Positions 1 through 12,931 of a stretch of DNA of 64,000 nucleotides are shown piece by piece. The notes below the pieces were generated by a model. It saw nothing but the letters and a program-made list of their open reading frames with translations. It was not told the DNA's origin and searched no databases. Source of the stretch: Embiotoca jacksoni. Its lineage: Eukaryota; Chordata; Actinopteri; Embiotocidae. Each line of letters starts with the position of its first letter. Positions within the stretch are counted from its first letter, which is position 1. The position numbers and the translations under genes are program-made. Location of the stretch: positions 12,977,911-13,041,910 of the forward strand of contig JAKOON010000009.1 in NCBI GenBank assembly GCA_022577435.1, written 5' to 3'.

Positions 1-3000
1 ATTGGTTGGAAATTCAGATGTGTCATGAAAACGGCTCTGAAGTGAAACAGTTACATGGACCAGTGCCTAGGTAGTTGCGACATAAGAGCCTGAACGTTTG
101 CATGATGGTTGACACCCAGCCATATTGACACACTGTAAGATGGATGTGCAATATAATAAAAGCGAAAGTAAAAGGGAGGCACATGTCATAGGCAATAGGG
201 AAGAGTTTATTTCATTAGATAGGCCTTGTTTTGCTGATTCACATTTTCAAGCAGAACCTCCAACACACACACACAAACACACACTTCCCCAACACACCCT
301 CTCCCCTCATTTGATGGTCCCTGCAGTGTGCACCACTGGAACACTATAGACTCAGGATTGATTTTAATCAGGGCTGTCACTGGATCAATGGAAGTTTATT
401 AGCCCCAGAAGGAACACTTGCAATGAGGCTCTGCCCCCTGGGAGATGTAGTTTCACCAGCCTTCATCATCTAACCTGCTAACACCCCTTCGGGAGTATCT
501 GCTATGGGAATAGCAACTTTTATTGCGTGCAGTAAATCCCATTGTTATTCCTCTGAAATGTGACATTTTGGCCAACACCGGTGTCACAAAGGTAAAATTG
601 AAAGCAGTGCCACTGCCGAGAATATATTATAAATGCAGTAGTCGGGACCACATTTGTTGTTTGTCAAATGCAAAGTGATGTCGCCAGAAGTGGAGAGACA
701 AAAGGGAGCCGAACAACAGAGCGAGGTTATTTATTTGTGCTCACAGTCCTGTCAGCATGATGAAACAGTCGGTTTCTCATCTAATATCTGGCATGTGCAT
801 GCACCGGCCGTTCTTTTGACAAACAACCAAGCAGCGCTGCTTACAGCGCAGCATGTTATATTAGAGCCATTTAGAGGGACCGCTGGAGCCCAATCCCCAC
901 TGCTCTCAATACACACTGGTTTTCAGTTGCTCAGGTGACCAGTACATGGCTGTGATTAATTGCACTTTGTTAATAAGCAATTCTGCCACAACTGTACACT
1001 CGAATAAGAGAGTATACATATTTGTGTGTGTGTGTGTTGGCAGTGGAGGTATCTCCGCGCGCACACGCATGTTTCCGTACCAAGCCTTTGTGCCTCCATG
1101 CCATTGTACATGATCATATTCACAAGGGGGTTAAACAATTACAGGTAAGAGATGTTTCTCCCCAATATTGTCCTCATCACTCATTGTACCCACCACCAGT
1201 ATTTATCCAATGATATATGAGGTGAACCTAATACTGTTCTCACCAACCCAATGTCCTGATTACAAACAATTATTCATTGTTACTTACAGTAATAAAAGGG
1301 TAATGGGTCCCCATAAATCTACCTGCTGGTACTTCCATTGGCTCCCAGAGGGATGTTGCCGGTTGGCCCATTGGGAGATGGAGGACTAGTTGAAAAGGAT
1401 GGTCCCTGACAATGTCAAGCATTTGACCCCCTTCAGTTATTTGAGGCAGTGACATAAAAAGCATCACATTATTGTTTAGTAAATGGCGCGAATGATAAAT
1501 CTTTGTGATGATTTATGTGCCACAACAAAGGAAACTAAACAAGTCACGAGGATCTGATTGGATTCACTGGATGACTTTAAAGAATAATCTGGAATCAGAT
1601 TATGGAGGATCATGGTAATGGTAAATCTTGTGCCGCAAGGTTGATGCTTTCAAATTACATCCAAATGCTGATGTTGTGGAAACATATGATTAGCACATGT
1701 CAGGAGAAAACCTTTTGATGTGTAAACTCAAGAGATGAAAAGAGGGAAACAGGAGGCGGTGAGTAGAATATTTTTTTTATCATCTGAGCACATCTGAACA
1801 TGATTTATGAATCTTCCCTCCACTTATTCAAATTGGAATTGGAATTAAAACATCAACCTATTTTTCATTCCCACGCTCTCCCTCCCACGTATCGTGCACA
1901 CACACATTCATATACGCTGGAGTCCTGGACTACCCTGCAACAGAACGGTAGTGTTACCATGACGCTACTCCGGTCAGTCATCAAGGACAGCTCGTTGAAA
2001 TTCCGCTCATCTCTTCCCTTTCTACCTCAGTTTCCCTCTATCCTTCCAACCCTCTCTCCCCTTCCACGACCGGGGTGAAGCGGCCTGCTTTTGTTAACGG
2101 CATTACATAATTGCCCGAAGAAACAGAGGGAGAGATGGAAGGCACAAACACAAAGACAAAAGAGGGCCAAGACTCTACACGTAGGAAAAAGAAAGGGACT
2201 CAACTCATGTATATATTACACAGATAATCCTTTGTAAATCACTTATTATGTGCCTTTGTAAAAAAGGGATCAAATGATTAGGAGGCCATTTGAACAGAAT
2301 GCTGCCTGTCCTCCTCTCCATGCACGCACGCACGCATGCACACATGGATAGAAGATGGTGGATACTTAATAAATTTGTGATGGCAGACTCATTGAGGGAA
2401 AGACCCTTGATGCACTGCATGTCCGGTGCTTCAAGGACAGGGTGCAGAGGAGAGAGGTGGGTGTGGACTGTGAGACTGTGGGAAGTAGAGGTTATGGGTC
2501 GGGGGAGGCGGATGTAGGTTGGCTGGGGGGGGGGGTAATGCGATAAGTGTGCTGTTTGATTCAATCGCGTTCCACGTCAAACACACGTTTCATTACGCTT
2601 CATTTACCGGGGCCAAGGCCAGACTCTGTGACTCCCACTTACACTGCAACACATCAATGATGCGTTCTGAAACCAGGGAGCACCCGCTCACGTGTGTTCA
2701 CATGAATACATCCGTAGGCGCCAATGGCATTAATCCATCAATATCATGCAATAAGACTAAAATGCTTGCACTGATTTGTGTCTGGGACACGCATATACAC
2801 GCACTTGCACACACGTGCACACAAACACAGCGATGCACCTGCCTTTGGCTGGCCCATTAACCATGTTGAGAGGGAGGAACATCAGAAGCAGTGGAGTGCC
2901 TCTTACTCCGACAATCAATCATACGTTAGCCAGACAGCATATCCAACTTAGAAAGCTGCCAAACAGACACGGAGACAGAAAGGTGGAAATCGCTGCTTAA

Positions 3001-3419
3001 CACCAGCAGCTAGATGCAGAAGAGTCTGTGTAGGTCAGAGACTCATAACCGGTGCAAATGCTCACAACTGAACAAAATACACATAGCATGTGTCAGATTT
3101 GTAAAGCAGTATTTATGCATGGTTTTGTTTTGTAGAGCTCCAACTCCCAAAAGTTAGCCATAAATGTATGTAGCTAATCCCTTTATCAAATCAAATTTCA
3201 CAAGAATTGAGCCATAGATCCACAAGTGTCTGCACCTGTCAATGAGTGGAGTACGATTTCAAAGCTCCCCACAGCCGCCATTTTCACTCAATGATTAATT
3301 AATCAAACCATTATTAACAGGGGTATCTCAATTATGATCGTCATAACGAGTCAGTAAAGTAATCTATAGTGATGGGTTTTATAGCATATTCCAACAGAGG
3401 TCAATGATTATAATTTCAG
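1..3419. other. Non-coding stretch, no gene seen
   Basis: No convincing coding exon on either strand; open frames are 60-119 codons with no recognisable protein. It holds only short simple-sequence patches: CA-rich at about 262-287, TG at about 1,023-1,040, a GCAC-type patch at about 2,322-2,342, and a run of 11 G at 2,525-2,535. Base composition is AT-leaning and CpG-poor, as expected for vertebrate intergenic or intronic DNA. Confidence 0.6.
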
Positions 3420-3658
3420 AGCAGGTAGAGTAGGTTATCTACCAATCGTAAGATTGGCAGTTCAATCCATAGTTCCTCCTGTCCACATGCTCAACTGTTC
3501 TTGGGCAAGACACTAAACTCTTACTCCAGATAGAAGGCGAGCTCCCTTACATGGCATCTCTTCCACCATGCATGTGTGAGTGTGTGAATGGGAAACATTA
3601 TAAATTGCTTTGAGACCGTAACATTGAAAAGCACTATATAAATGTAGACCATTTAGCA
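3420..3658 (+). mobile_element. tRNA-derived SINE, teleost type
   Basis: The left part is tRNA-like: a box-A-like stretch around GGTAGAGTAGG followed by a box-B-like AGTTCAATCC at 3,459-3,468, a decayed form of GGTTCGATCC. The middle contains the phrase CTTGGGCAAGACACTAAAC, and the right end reads GAAAAGCACTATATAAATG then CCATTTA. From memory this order (tRNA-like head, TTGGGCAAGACACT body, AAGCGCTATATAAATGC tail) is that of an abundant SINE group in percomorph fishes. Such elements are transcribed by RNA polymerase III and copied by a partner LINE. The head is truncated at its first bases and has substitutions in both promoter boxes, so it is probably an old inactive copy. The family name is not assigned. 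Confidence 0.82.
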
Positions 3659-5007
3659 TTTACTAAAGCCAGCATAATTGGGAAAGTGATGGGATTATTA
3701 CTCAGACATGTCAACATTGCTAAAACCTTATATGTGGAGTGGAACTGGCTGAGAACCAAATAAAAAAAACTTTCCCATGAGATTTGGTCTCTGTTAGAGA
3801 CTCCAGCTTGGTCGTATGGTGCACAAAGTCTCATCACGTTCTGTTTTTTCAGTTTGTATTTGATTTCTCTCAGACATGGTCCCAGGTGTACTGACTTTGT
3901 GGATGGTTGTTGAAACACTTGTGTTTCATTTATGTGCTCGTTCTTTCTGATGATACAGAAAAAAGTTACCATGGTTATGTCTCACATGCTATACTATATA
4001 AATGCAAGGTCTTGACAGGGTGTGGACACTAATGAGTACAGCATAATGTGTACTGCACTAGTAGGGAGCATTGCTCATGTTGGGTTTTATTAACATGTCT
4101 GTTCATTTATTCATGTTGGTTTTTTTCCACACCCAGGGACATTCAGTAATGACCCCTTCAACCCCACGGCTATTTTCACTTCACTCTTCTCGGTCAGTAG
4201 AGGGACAGTTCTATATCAAATCATGAAATCCATGCTGACTGCAGTTAAATTATTATCAGAGGTGAAAATATATGGTGAGTTTGAATATGTAATACTATCC
4301 ACCAATAAATATGTTGCACACTGCCCACACTTCTTAGTTTTATGTTTTTAATGAAATATGTTGTATTATTTCATCTTAAATTTCTTGAAAAATAATCAGG
4401 CTGTTACAGAATATTTTTGTTGTCTCTCCACCTACATGACGTCTGTCTCTATGGCCCTGTGATGGACTGGGGAGCAATCCATCAAATATTTATTGAAAGC
4501 TTTCTTTCAAAATCCTAAATATCAGCCTGTAGGTGGTACTAAAATACAGAAAAGGGTTCATCCTTTAGAATAATGAATATTTATGTGTGCTTAAATCCAT
4601 TTGGCAGATGCTGAGATATTTCATTTGAAGAGTCATAACTCTGACCTGCTGGTATTGCTCAAGAAAACATCAGGATGATTCATCTTCTGGGGACCATAAC
4701 TGTAGGCAGGGTACACACTGGACACGATGAAAAATCAGATCACCAATGTATTTGCCAAATGTGATGGCTGTGCAGCAACAAATTGTTAGCTTGTGGATTG
4801 TGAGTATTTTAACATGTTGATGTTGCATTCAGCTCAAAGCACACATTTCATGCTATGTAATCATGTAATGTAAATCTCAAGTTTCCAACTTCCAATTCTG
4901 CAGAAACTCTGAATATAACTTTGGAGTGTCTGAAACCAAACGAATATGGAGGCTTCACAGCAGCCAAAAATATTCTTCAATATTCTTAACTCCTCATTCT
5001 GTAGACG
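3659..5007. other. Non-coding AT-rich stretch
   Basis: No gene seen. A 112-codon minus frame at 3,634-3,972 overlaps the SINE tail and has no recognisable content. At about 4,440-4,470 the words CCCTGTGATGGACTGG resemble a phrase common in fish repeats, but the match is too short to call. At about 4,950-4,965 a short GAGGCTTCACAGCAGCC recalls part of the MITE family that starts at 5,008 and may be a fragment of another copy. Confidence 0.5.
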
Positions 5008-5492
5008 CCATACACTGTATGTTTAAGTGGACATAGTGTCCGCGTCTGAAATATGAGGCCAATGGGGAATTACCATAAAGTGCAATACCACTGAATGTTC
5101 CTAGGGGCTGCCTCCAAAACGGCTCTGAAATACAATGTCAATGTTTTTTAACAAGTTATAATGTTGCCATTTCCTTAGTCACTTATTAGTTCTTTGGCAG
5201 TGCATCTGAAAATAATCCCATCATTAATTTTATATTAGGCCCAAAAATAGCAGTATGTTTAGGGGTGTGTCTGTTTGATTGACAGGCTTGTGGTCCAGTC
5301 AGGTTTCTGCAATAAGGCTTAGTGTCATCGGGCTCCGAATCAAATCGAGTCAGATCCATCGCTCGCACGTCCCCAGCTTGTCCAAATATGGTCACTTCTG
5401 GGCCAAATAGCAAGATGGCAAAAATCCCAAACTGGAAGATTCAGTACCACAATTCGCAAACCAGTGGGTGATGTCACAGTTGGTTTCCACTG
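5008..5492 (+). mobile_element. hAT-like MITE, copy A
   Basis: One of three diverged copies of the same element in this window (the others are at 8,690-8,897, minus, and 55,550-55,960, plus). Shared landmarks in order are: a start like CCATACACTGTATG; GTCTGAAA near 5,045; GCCAATGGGG; GCAATACCACT; CTAGGGGCTGCCTCC; a middle with GATTGACAGGCTTGTGGTCC; then TCCAAATATGGTCACTTCTGG and CAAACCAGTGGGTGATGTCAC. The end is placed at CCACTG by comparison with the copy at 55.5 kb. No transposase is encoded. An 8-bp target duplication could not be found for this copy, so its ends are approximate. The non-autonomous hAT class is inferred from the copy at 55,550. Confidence 0.75.
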
Positions 5493-6589
5493 GTTGCCAA
5501 TATTTACATGGAGCTTATTATTCCAGTTAAAATATTTACAAGAGTCCAAACACACTAAAAATACCACATATGAACACCATAATCAGAAGAAACAGGCCCA
5601 AACCCGGGCAATTTTAACCTTCTCATAAACCAATCAAAATAACATTTGTACCATGCAAACAAAAACTGATTACATTCTTGTTGCGTTCTTTCTGTGCGTG
5701 CCTCCTGTCTTGACGTAAATGTGAGTGGACATACGTTTCTCCCCCCACGTCCAAAACATTTACTTTATCTATATTAATGATGGGAATGCTAATGAATGAG
5801 TCTTTAATTTGGTAATCTCTACCTTCCACCCCTTATGACATGAACACAGCATTAGTGGAGCCTTAAAGAGCTATTGATTCTGATAGCTGCTTCTGAGCTA
5901 CACCGCAAAGGCTGTTTGCCTGCAGCGAGTGATTTACTAAAGAAACATACCTTAATTGGCACAACAAGTTGCTGCAGACATGATATATGAGATACAAGTA
6001 GCACTCATTGTATTTGGTTATGAAAGCACTGAAGTAGAAAAGAGTATATGAGAAGCAAACCAAACTGACATCTCACATTAACCATGCCCACCTGATTTGT
6101 GCTGTTTTATACAGAGATAAATAGGCCAAATGAGCTTCAGATCAAAAGTACTGAATTGTATATCTGGTAAAACATCAAATAGTTCATTATGTACGTGAAT
6201 TAGAATTCATAAGGACACCTAAAAAGGACTTCAACAAAAGTTAAAAGGAAATATTAATATAAAAGAATTAAAACTCTCGTTAGGGCATTGGGAAACCACA
6301 TACAGATACAGTCAGTGTGATCCGGCAAGGTATCTTTAAGTTACTGAAGCTCCGGGAGCTCAGGGATAAAAAAGACTGTATCCTTCTCAGTGGTAATGTC
6401 CATAACACTGTGTATTTTCTATCATTGAAGTTTAAAGGTTTAAGCGCTTGAGTGGACCTAAAGGAGACCATAGCAGGAAAACCTGAATGCTTTTATATTT
6501 ATTTTTTATTACATATGTTTTCTTGACTTAGTTGTTTGTTTTGTTTGTTTGTTTTTTCCTCTTGTGTACATATCAGCAGAAATTCTGCA

Positions 6590-6606
6590 GTCAGCACCAC
6601 AGGCAG
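6590..6606 (+). promoter_or_regulatory. Weak RE1/NRSE-like site
   Basis: GTCAGCACCACAGGCAG fits the degenerate 17-bp RE1 pattern NTYAGMRCCNNRGMSAG at 16 of 17 positions; position 14 should be A or C and is G. One-mismatch matches are expected about once by chance in a window this long, so this is only a candidate. It lies far from the promoter-like block at 18.8 kb. Confidence 0.2.
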
Positions 6607-7385
6607 CAACACATGCTTCAGTGAAAATATTCAGGATTCATGTTTTCTTTTCTGTTACCTGACAGTTCTAAGTATCAATAATACATGAATCTCTTTTTCA
6701 GCAAATAGAAAACTTGCCCCTGCTGCATCAGCAGAATTCCTCAAGGACAGCAAATACATGACATAAAGTCATGAAACTTAATTTAATGCCACAAAGCAGA
6801 TGCTTTTATCGCATTAACAAGTAAACAAAATGTGTATGACTGAGGGAAACAGGTGGACCTCTGCTCATTGCTAGTCAACATCCCAGAATTTGTGGCTCAT
6901 ATGGAAAACGGAGGGCACATAAAAAAATGATTGAAACTTCAATATGGTAACAAGTTCATCAAGTTCAAGCTACAACTCCGGAAGTTAGTTGCAAACTAGC
7001 CAAGCCTGACTAAATGGGTCTTTGGAAGTTATGACATGGCTGAGTGATCTAATATGATTGTGTTAAATTGTAAAATAAAGGAATCTCATCTGCATATCAT
7101 AAATAGAGTGGTGATGCATGAGGTGCATGTTTTGCATTTTAGTGTCAATGTACAATATGGATCTGTATGTGCCATGCTTGGACCTGCCACTTCCGTTCTA
7201 GGGATGCATTATTTATATCTGCACATTAGTAATAATAGCAGACTGGATGTGCTCATACATACTGGTTTGTAACTGGAAATTAGTGGTACTCAGTGTGTTC
7301 TGAATTACTGACATGCAAGGCAGTGAGTCAGTGAAACCTGTCCCTAATTGTGAAAGTTTGTTTTGACGGTTGCTTCTCCTGTGCC

Positions 7386-7409
7386 TTTTTTTTTTTTTTT
7401 TTTTTTTTT
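7386..7409. repeat. Homopolymer T24
   Basis: Uninterrupted run of T. It could be the A-tail of a minus-strand retroposon, but no SINE or LINE body is recognisable next to it. Confidence 0.9.
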
Positions 7410-8689
7410 GCACCCTGGGAAGAAAAATAATATCAGAAAAAGCACAACCTGAACTTAAGAACATGATTGGATTTTGAAAGGACACCCCCACCCTAAGGAT
7501 ACCACTTCAGTAAGATTTACTCTTTAAAACATTTTTAGTCATGACAATCATGACACCCAGGCTTCATAGGTTTCCACACGTAATACCTACAGATTTCCAT
7601 GGAGATATCACTGTTGTTACTATTTGTTAAATACATGCCATTTCTGATTCTCTTTTGAACTATCTAAGAGCGCCAACTTTGACTAAAGCCACTTGAACTT
7701 CAAAAATGTGTCAGCAAACATGTATGGTGTTTGATGATGAGTCTGGTTTTAGCTCTTATTCCATGAACCCAATGACATAAGATATTCCATATCTGTCACA
7801 GCCCTTCCTCTGAAATTATTATTAGTTTTCTGTTTTTATTTTCATTATTCAATTGGCACGTAAACAAAATAGATTAAAACCAAAGAACATTTTTTATTAT
7901 GAATTTAGTTTTGTGTTTTCTTTTATGCAAGCACGAAGGGCAGTTTTGAGACCAAATTTCTCTCACTGCAATCAGTGATTATGAAATATATAAATACAAA
8001 ATATATGAACTGAGAATGGTTTACCAAACTAGTACCAGTGGGTATCCTCTTCCAAAAGCAGGCTGACTTATTATTACTATGATAGAGGGACAACAAATGG
8101 ATCATACAAGAGGAAAATGAACCAGACTGTCTATTTAGACTGAGGGAGACAGATGAAAAAGACAGGGATAATAGAGACAACATGCTTCCTGTGAGGACGT
8201 CACAGCAGAAACACAACAGTGTTGCAATAACATTTTGTGAATTGCAAAAAAATATTCCTTAAAGTTTTGTTGGTTTTGGGTGCAGACCACAAAAAGTGCC
8301 GTTGCAGTGTCACAAAAAGTTTTGATTGTGAATCAGAGCTCTTTGGTGAAGAGTAAAAGAGTCAAATACTTTTGATTGCAAGTTGAATTGGATGTAATAG
8401 GCAGGATCTGTGCTGATCGAGGATACGGGATTTTCTATCGGTGTTTTTGACTTGGATCCACAGCATGGCTATACACACTAATTTCCTCCTCCCTCTGTAA
8501 ACACTAGACATGAGAGGACTGTGTTGAGCTAAGTGAATGTCAGTTGACATTATAATGTCTTTTCTACCGAGATGCTTTTAAATGTAGCAGCAGGGTTTTC
8601 ACTTTGCAATGGTTTTTATTACTACCTTTTCATTTTGTTAAGGTCAACGGCATTACATGCTCCCAAAATACCTCTTTTTGACACCTAAT

Positions 8690-8897
8690 ATGCAATTTGT
8701 GAAATTGGCTCACGACGGCCACATTATTTCAATTTCATTCAAGAATTTTATGGTTTTTGAATGGGAGTGTATTGGCTCCAGAGGTTTTTAGAGTTAGCCC
8801 CCTAGTGGCCCTTAGTGGTATTGCACTTTGAGGCACTTCCGCATTGGCTTCTCTTTTCAGACCCTGGGACTGAGAACACTTTTATATACAATGAATG
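8690..8897 (-). mobile_element. hAT-like MITE, copy B (partial, minus strand)
   Basis: Read on the minus strand it starts CCATTCATTGTATATAAAAG (end at about 8,897). It continues with the same landmarks as the other two copies: TCTGAAAAGAGAAGCCAATG, a GCAATACCACT word, CCACTAGGGGGC, and CCAATACACTCCCATTCAA. Only the left part of the family is recognisable; similarity fades near 8,690, where the element is truncated or too diverged. No coding content. It contains the CTCF-like core at 8,797-8,808. Confidence 0.75.
8797..8808 (-). promoter_or_regulatory. CTCF-like core motif inside MITE copy B
   Basis: The minus strand reads CCACTAGGGGGC, which fits the core of the vertebrate CTCF motif (CCASYAGRKGGC). 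Copy C of the same MITE has CCACTAGGGGCT at 55,628-55,639, one G shorter. Whether CTCF binds cannot be judged from sequence alone. Confidence 0.4.
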
Positions 8898-11800
8898 GAT
8901 TACAGTGGCACGTCATTTTGTTCTGCTGTCTTCCTCTACAATGCTTTAATGGCACCAAACGGGAAAATTGTGCATATGCTGTTTATTTTAATGTGTTCAA
9001 GTCTTCATATTTGCATGGATAAAAACATGGATTGGTAGGCATTTTCTTTTGCTCATACAGAACTTTTATATAAAATAACTTTGATCTCTCACTCATTCAG
9101 TGACAGACACTGTATTTAAAGCTCTGGCCCTGCTGTTGTGGTTCAGCCAACATATTGTATTTATGTTATTTACCTTATTCATAACCACCCGTTTCTTTCC
9201 AGCTCAGTGTGAGAGTATCTGTTTGTGTTGCAGACATTGACAGTTGTGCGAGCTTCTCCCTTGTGATCTCTGTGTTTCACGAAGGGCGGAGCTCAACCCT
9301 GCCTGTCCCCCGTGGCGCTGTTAAAAAATGGGGGAAATAAGGAAGAACGATAGTTGCATTTTCTAACACATTTTTCAAATCATAACACCATTATAATATT
9401 AGCATGTCCTGTCCTAGTTATTACACTTTTAAATCTACTTCACTGACTGTGACATATGTCACACTCTGATATGGTTTAACCTTAAAAAAGGTTTTAAGAG
9501 CAGGTGGCCTTTAAAATATTTCAGCTTTAAAATATTTTTTCCAAAGGAAATACAAGCAGATTCTAAATAATACATTTTTACTGCAGTCATCGTCCATGTG
9601 ACAGTGCTGTTTGGACAGTTTATTTCCCTTCCTTTTGCTTGTGCTGGTGGGGTCGTGGAAATTGTACTACTGTTGTGACAGTATGTTATCCTCATCAAAT
9701 CTGCCCAACAAAAACATGTAACACATGTTTTTCAATATTTCATGACCCACTGAACACAAAGTATGAATTGCATTCAGTGTGTGCATTATGCTTTTTTCTG
9801 TGTCACTGAGCACTTGCTGTGATTCTTTCTGAGCCCTGCTATTAAAAGATACCATATGTATGAATTATGGATGGACTGTTGGAGGCTAAAATTGAGCCAA
9901 AATGGAAGTATATTTTTAAAAGCATTACATGCAGTGGGAGTTTAAGTTGTGTTCTTTATGCAGACAAGCAGAACATGTATTACTGGCCCAGTATGTGATC
10001 ATACTACTTATGTAACACTATCTACGAGAAAGAATCATCGAGAGTACGCAAGGATACATAGTCATGCTTGTGCAGCAGAGTGCCTTGAAAAACATTTAAA
10101 ATGTGCATGTGCAACATTATTGATAATGGTGGATGCTCTCCTGTCTCGCCTCTCTTACTTTCTGTCCTTCTCATTCGTACAGTCACAAATAGACTTGGGA
10201 CTAAGGGCCTTTACCTTTTAGTGTTTGTGGTGCTTATTGGAGCATGCTGTCTATGCCATGGCCCAGCTCTCAACAATGGCCTCAGCAAAGATCCCATTTA
10301 GTTAAGAGCCCATAGAGGACCTGTCTTGAGGCTAAGTACAGAGTAGCAACGAGTCAAGGTAGGGCAAAAGAGAGTGGCAGAGTGATCAAAAGAGGAGACA
10401 GAAAACAGAGAGAGAGAGATGAGCAACTAATACTATGTGGGTGATACCGATTGGATTATTGGCTGGTGAAACTGAAAACAGGCTCTGTCCACTCATCTCT
10501 CCTCGAACCCATTTTCAAACCTTAATATTCTTTAATTGAAAGTGGAGGAAACTTTCTCCCCCACTATCAGTATCGGTTGCTTAACACCTCTGATAAACTA
10601 GACTCTCATGAATCTGGCATTTGTGAATTGCCTCCTCTTGAAAGTCCAACTCTCCCCATCCTAGCAGACCAGGCAATCTCACTCTCATCTTGATTCCCTT
10701 TTGGTATTGTCAAAATGATGGAAATAGCAGCAATACCTCAGTGAGTGTTGCTCTCTAATGGTGATGTGTGTTTTCTACTGGCATGAAATTGCTAACTTAT
10801 CTCCTAGAGGGCAAGCTCAACCGTCATCACTACTGTCACGCCAGGTTTTATTCATTGCCTCCTTCTGCCCACCTCATGGTGATGGAGTGCAACCAAGCCC
10901 CGTATTTCATGTCCTGTAATTAGGCTCATGTCTGGCAAGGGAGAGCTGGTCACAGGTATATGCCGCTAACATAATGCAGAAACAGTTGGATGAGCTTTGG
11001 TGAGTTTACAATGCTTTTATTACATTTTCTCTTCAGTGAGAGCCATTATTTGTTTTAAAGGTATCTGAATGATCTTAGTTGTGTAAGTAGGTTAAATATA
11101 TAGTCACTTTATTATATTTTTTTTAATTCATCCTGATGAGTTACAACACAAGTTTTTTTTGTTTTTTTTCACGTGTTGAAGCTATGCTAAGCTAATGTTA
11201 AGCCAGCAGTTCTTATAGCTTCGAACTGAGTGTCATTGCTTTTAATTTCCGCTACCAAGAAAGATGTTTTGCGTTGTGCGAGATAAACTCAAGACATAAC
11301 TAGCCGACAGAGACGGTTAGTCACAAAACGATAGTCACAAGCATGACTACAGCTCTATGAGTCCTGTGTGTCCGTCAGATGTGACATTTGAACATAAAAT
11401 TACCGAGAACTCTGCGATCTGGAGAGGAGAGACAAAGTAGACCTGACAACACTTGTACACCGGTGAGTAGTCTGTTTGCAAGCATTGTGTAAACAAAAAA
11501 CAATCGACAACATTTTATCAGTAATTTATGAGATTTTACGAGACCTGTGTCAAAGTATTTTGTTTTTGTTTGTGTATGTAATCTTGGGTGTGTGTGACAT
11601 AGGAAATAGGGATCTTAGATCAACAGCAGCTGTTTATTCAGGGACTTGAAGAGCTTTTAGTATTAACCACATTAGATTTGGCCCTGTTGAAGACCATTTG
11701 ACAAGACACTTTATACTTTACCTTCAAGGCATTAATTATGCCTTAATGCTAATCAGAATTGATTCTTCCATGTAATACTAGAGTGATAATTAATGATTCA

Positions 11801-12931
11801 ACTCTCTTATTCCTCCAGTTGAAGGATTTGTGTACGGTACAGTCGGTTGCGGTAGTCACTGCTGTGTGCTTGTTTATTGCCACTCATGCTGTGCACGTGA
11901 TACAAAACATGCTCTTGAAAAAATAGATTTGGTCTTGGTTCATATTTCCAATTGCTGGTGAAAATTATGCAAACAGTTATTCACAGGGATGAAGGATAGA
12001 TTATAAATCACAGTAGCTGAACTCCAGACCCCAGCTGGGGCACCACACAGCAGAACTGCCCAGCCGAGAGCAAAGTAGACTTAAATCATAGTTTCTTCTT
12101 TCTTTTTTTTCCTTTTTTTCCCTTTTTTTTTTGGATCTGTTTGGCCTACAGTCAGTCATGATGGATGGGACACCAAAGTGTGGTCTGCTGTGGGCTTCAG
12201 CTGCTCTTAAATGTATGGGCAGGGGGATGGAGCGGTGGAGAAAAGACAGAGAGATGAGATGGAGGGACCAGGGGAGATATATGAGAAGAAGGCCGGGGAG
12301 GGGTGATAGATGTCTGCAGAGAGGGGCGAGAGGGAAGGCATAGAAGGGCCAAGATGACCACAGAGAAGTTATACTGTAGGTGGGCTGAGGGGGGCCACGG
12401 TCAGCCTGTGATCTGTCTCTGTCAGCTGAAGGAAAGGATTGTCTTCCACAAATAATGCTGAAATTTAACACTACAGCTGACTGTAGGGACGGTCGTGTGT
12501 GGGTATGTGGAAATGCACCACACACCGCATGTTACCCAGTATCGGAGTGATTTATAGCACATACTGTGTAGGACCTGGCTGCTTCATGAGGAGACTGACT
12601 TTGTTGACTCACCATCATGGATGCAGCCTACCCTGCATGCTCAGAAAAGAGATGCATGGGCACAGACTGGCAACAAGTTACAGATTATGTTGTAAGAACA
12701 AAAATGTAGATACATTTTACAGTTTCATGTGAATCCCTTTGTCTTGCCAATGGCTGACGGTTGTCCCGTTTCATATCCTTATATCATTAGATTGTAGTTG
12801 TAAGTGTTCCATATGGTGTGATATGGCTGTTTTCATCGTCAATCCCACTAATTATATGGATCTATAATACAAGAATATGTAGACCGACAGAATCTATTAA
12901 ATCTAATTGTATCAAAATCTAGAGAATATTT
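8898..12931. other. Non-coding stretch
   Basis: No gene seen. About 10,250-10,960 is low in simple repeats and reads like ordinary intron or possibly conserved non-coding DNA. At about 11,180-11,210 there is a GCTATGCTAAGCTAATG phrase of the type found in fish repeats. At 12,080-12,140 there is a pyrimidine-rich block and at 12,220-12,350 a purine-rich block. Together these blocks produce the longest open frame of the window (minus, 12,001-12,525, 174 codons), which is rich in K/E/R, S and P and is not believed to be a protein. Confidence 0.5.

Larger units (their letters stand above)
5493..8689. other. Non-coding stretch
   Basis: No gene seen. AT-rich sequence with a long T run (listed separately) and one RE1-like site at 6,590. 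Open frames are shorter than 100 codons and carry no recognisable domains. Confidence 0.55.

Noticed and set aside
15..30. AAAACGGCTCTGA shared with MITE copy A near 5,117
   Set aside because: Only 13 bp and no further similarity around it.
4440..4475. CCCTGTGATGGACTGG phrase known from fish repeats
   Set aside because: Too short, and the usual continuation is absent.
12001..12525. 174-codon minus-strand open frame, the longest in the window
   Set aside because: It runs across pyrimidine/purine simple sequence, its translation is low-complexity (S/P/L and K/E runs) and nothing recognisable or splice-supported is present.
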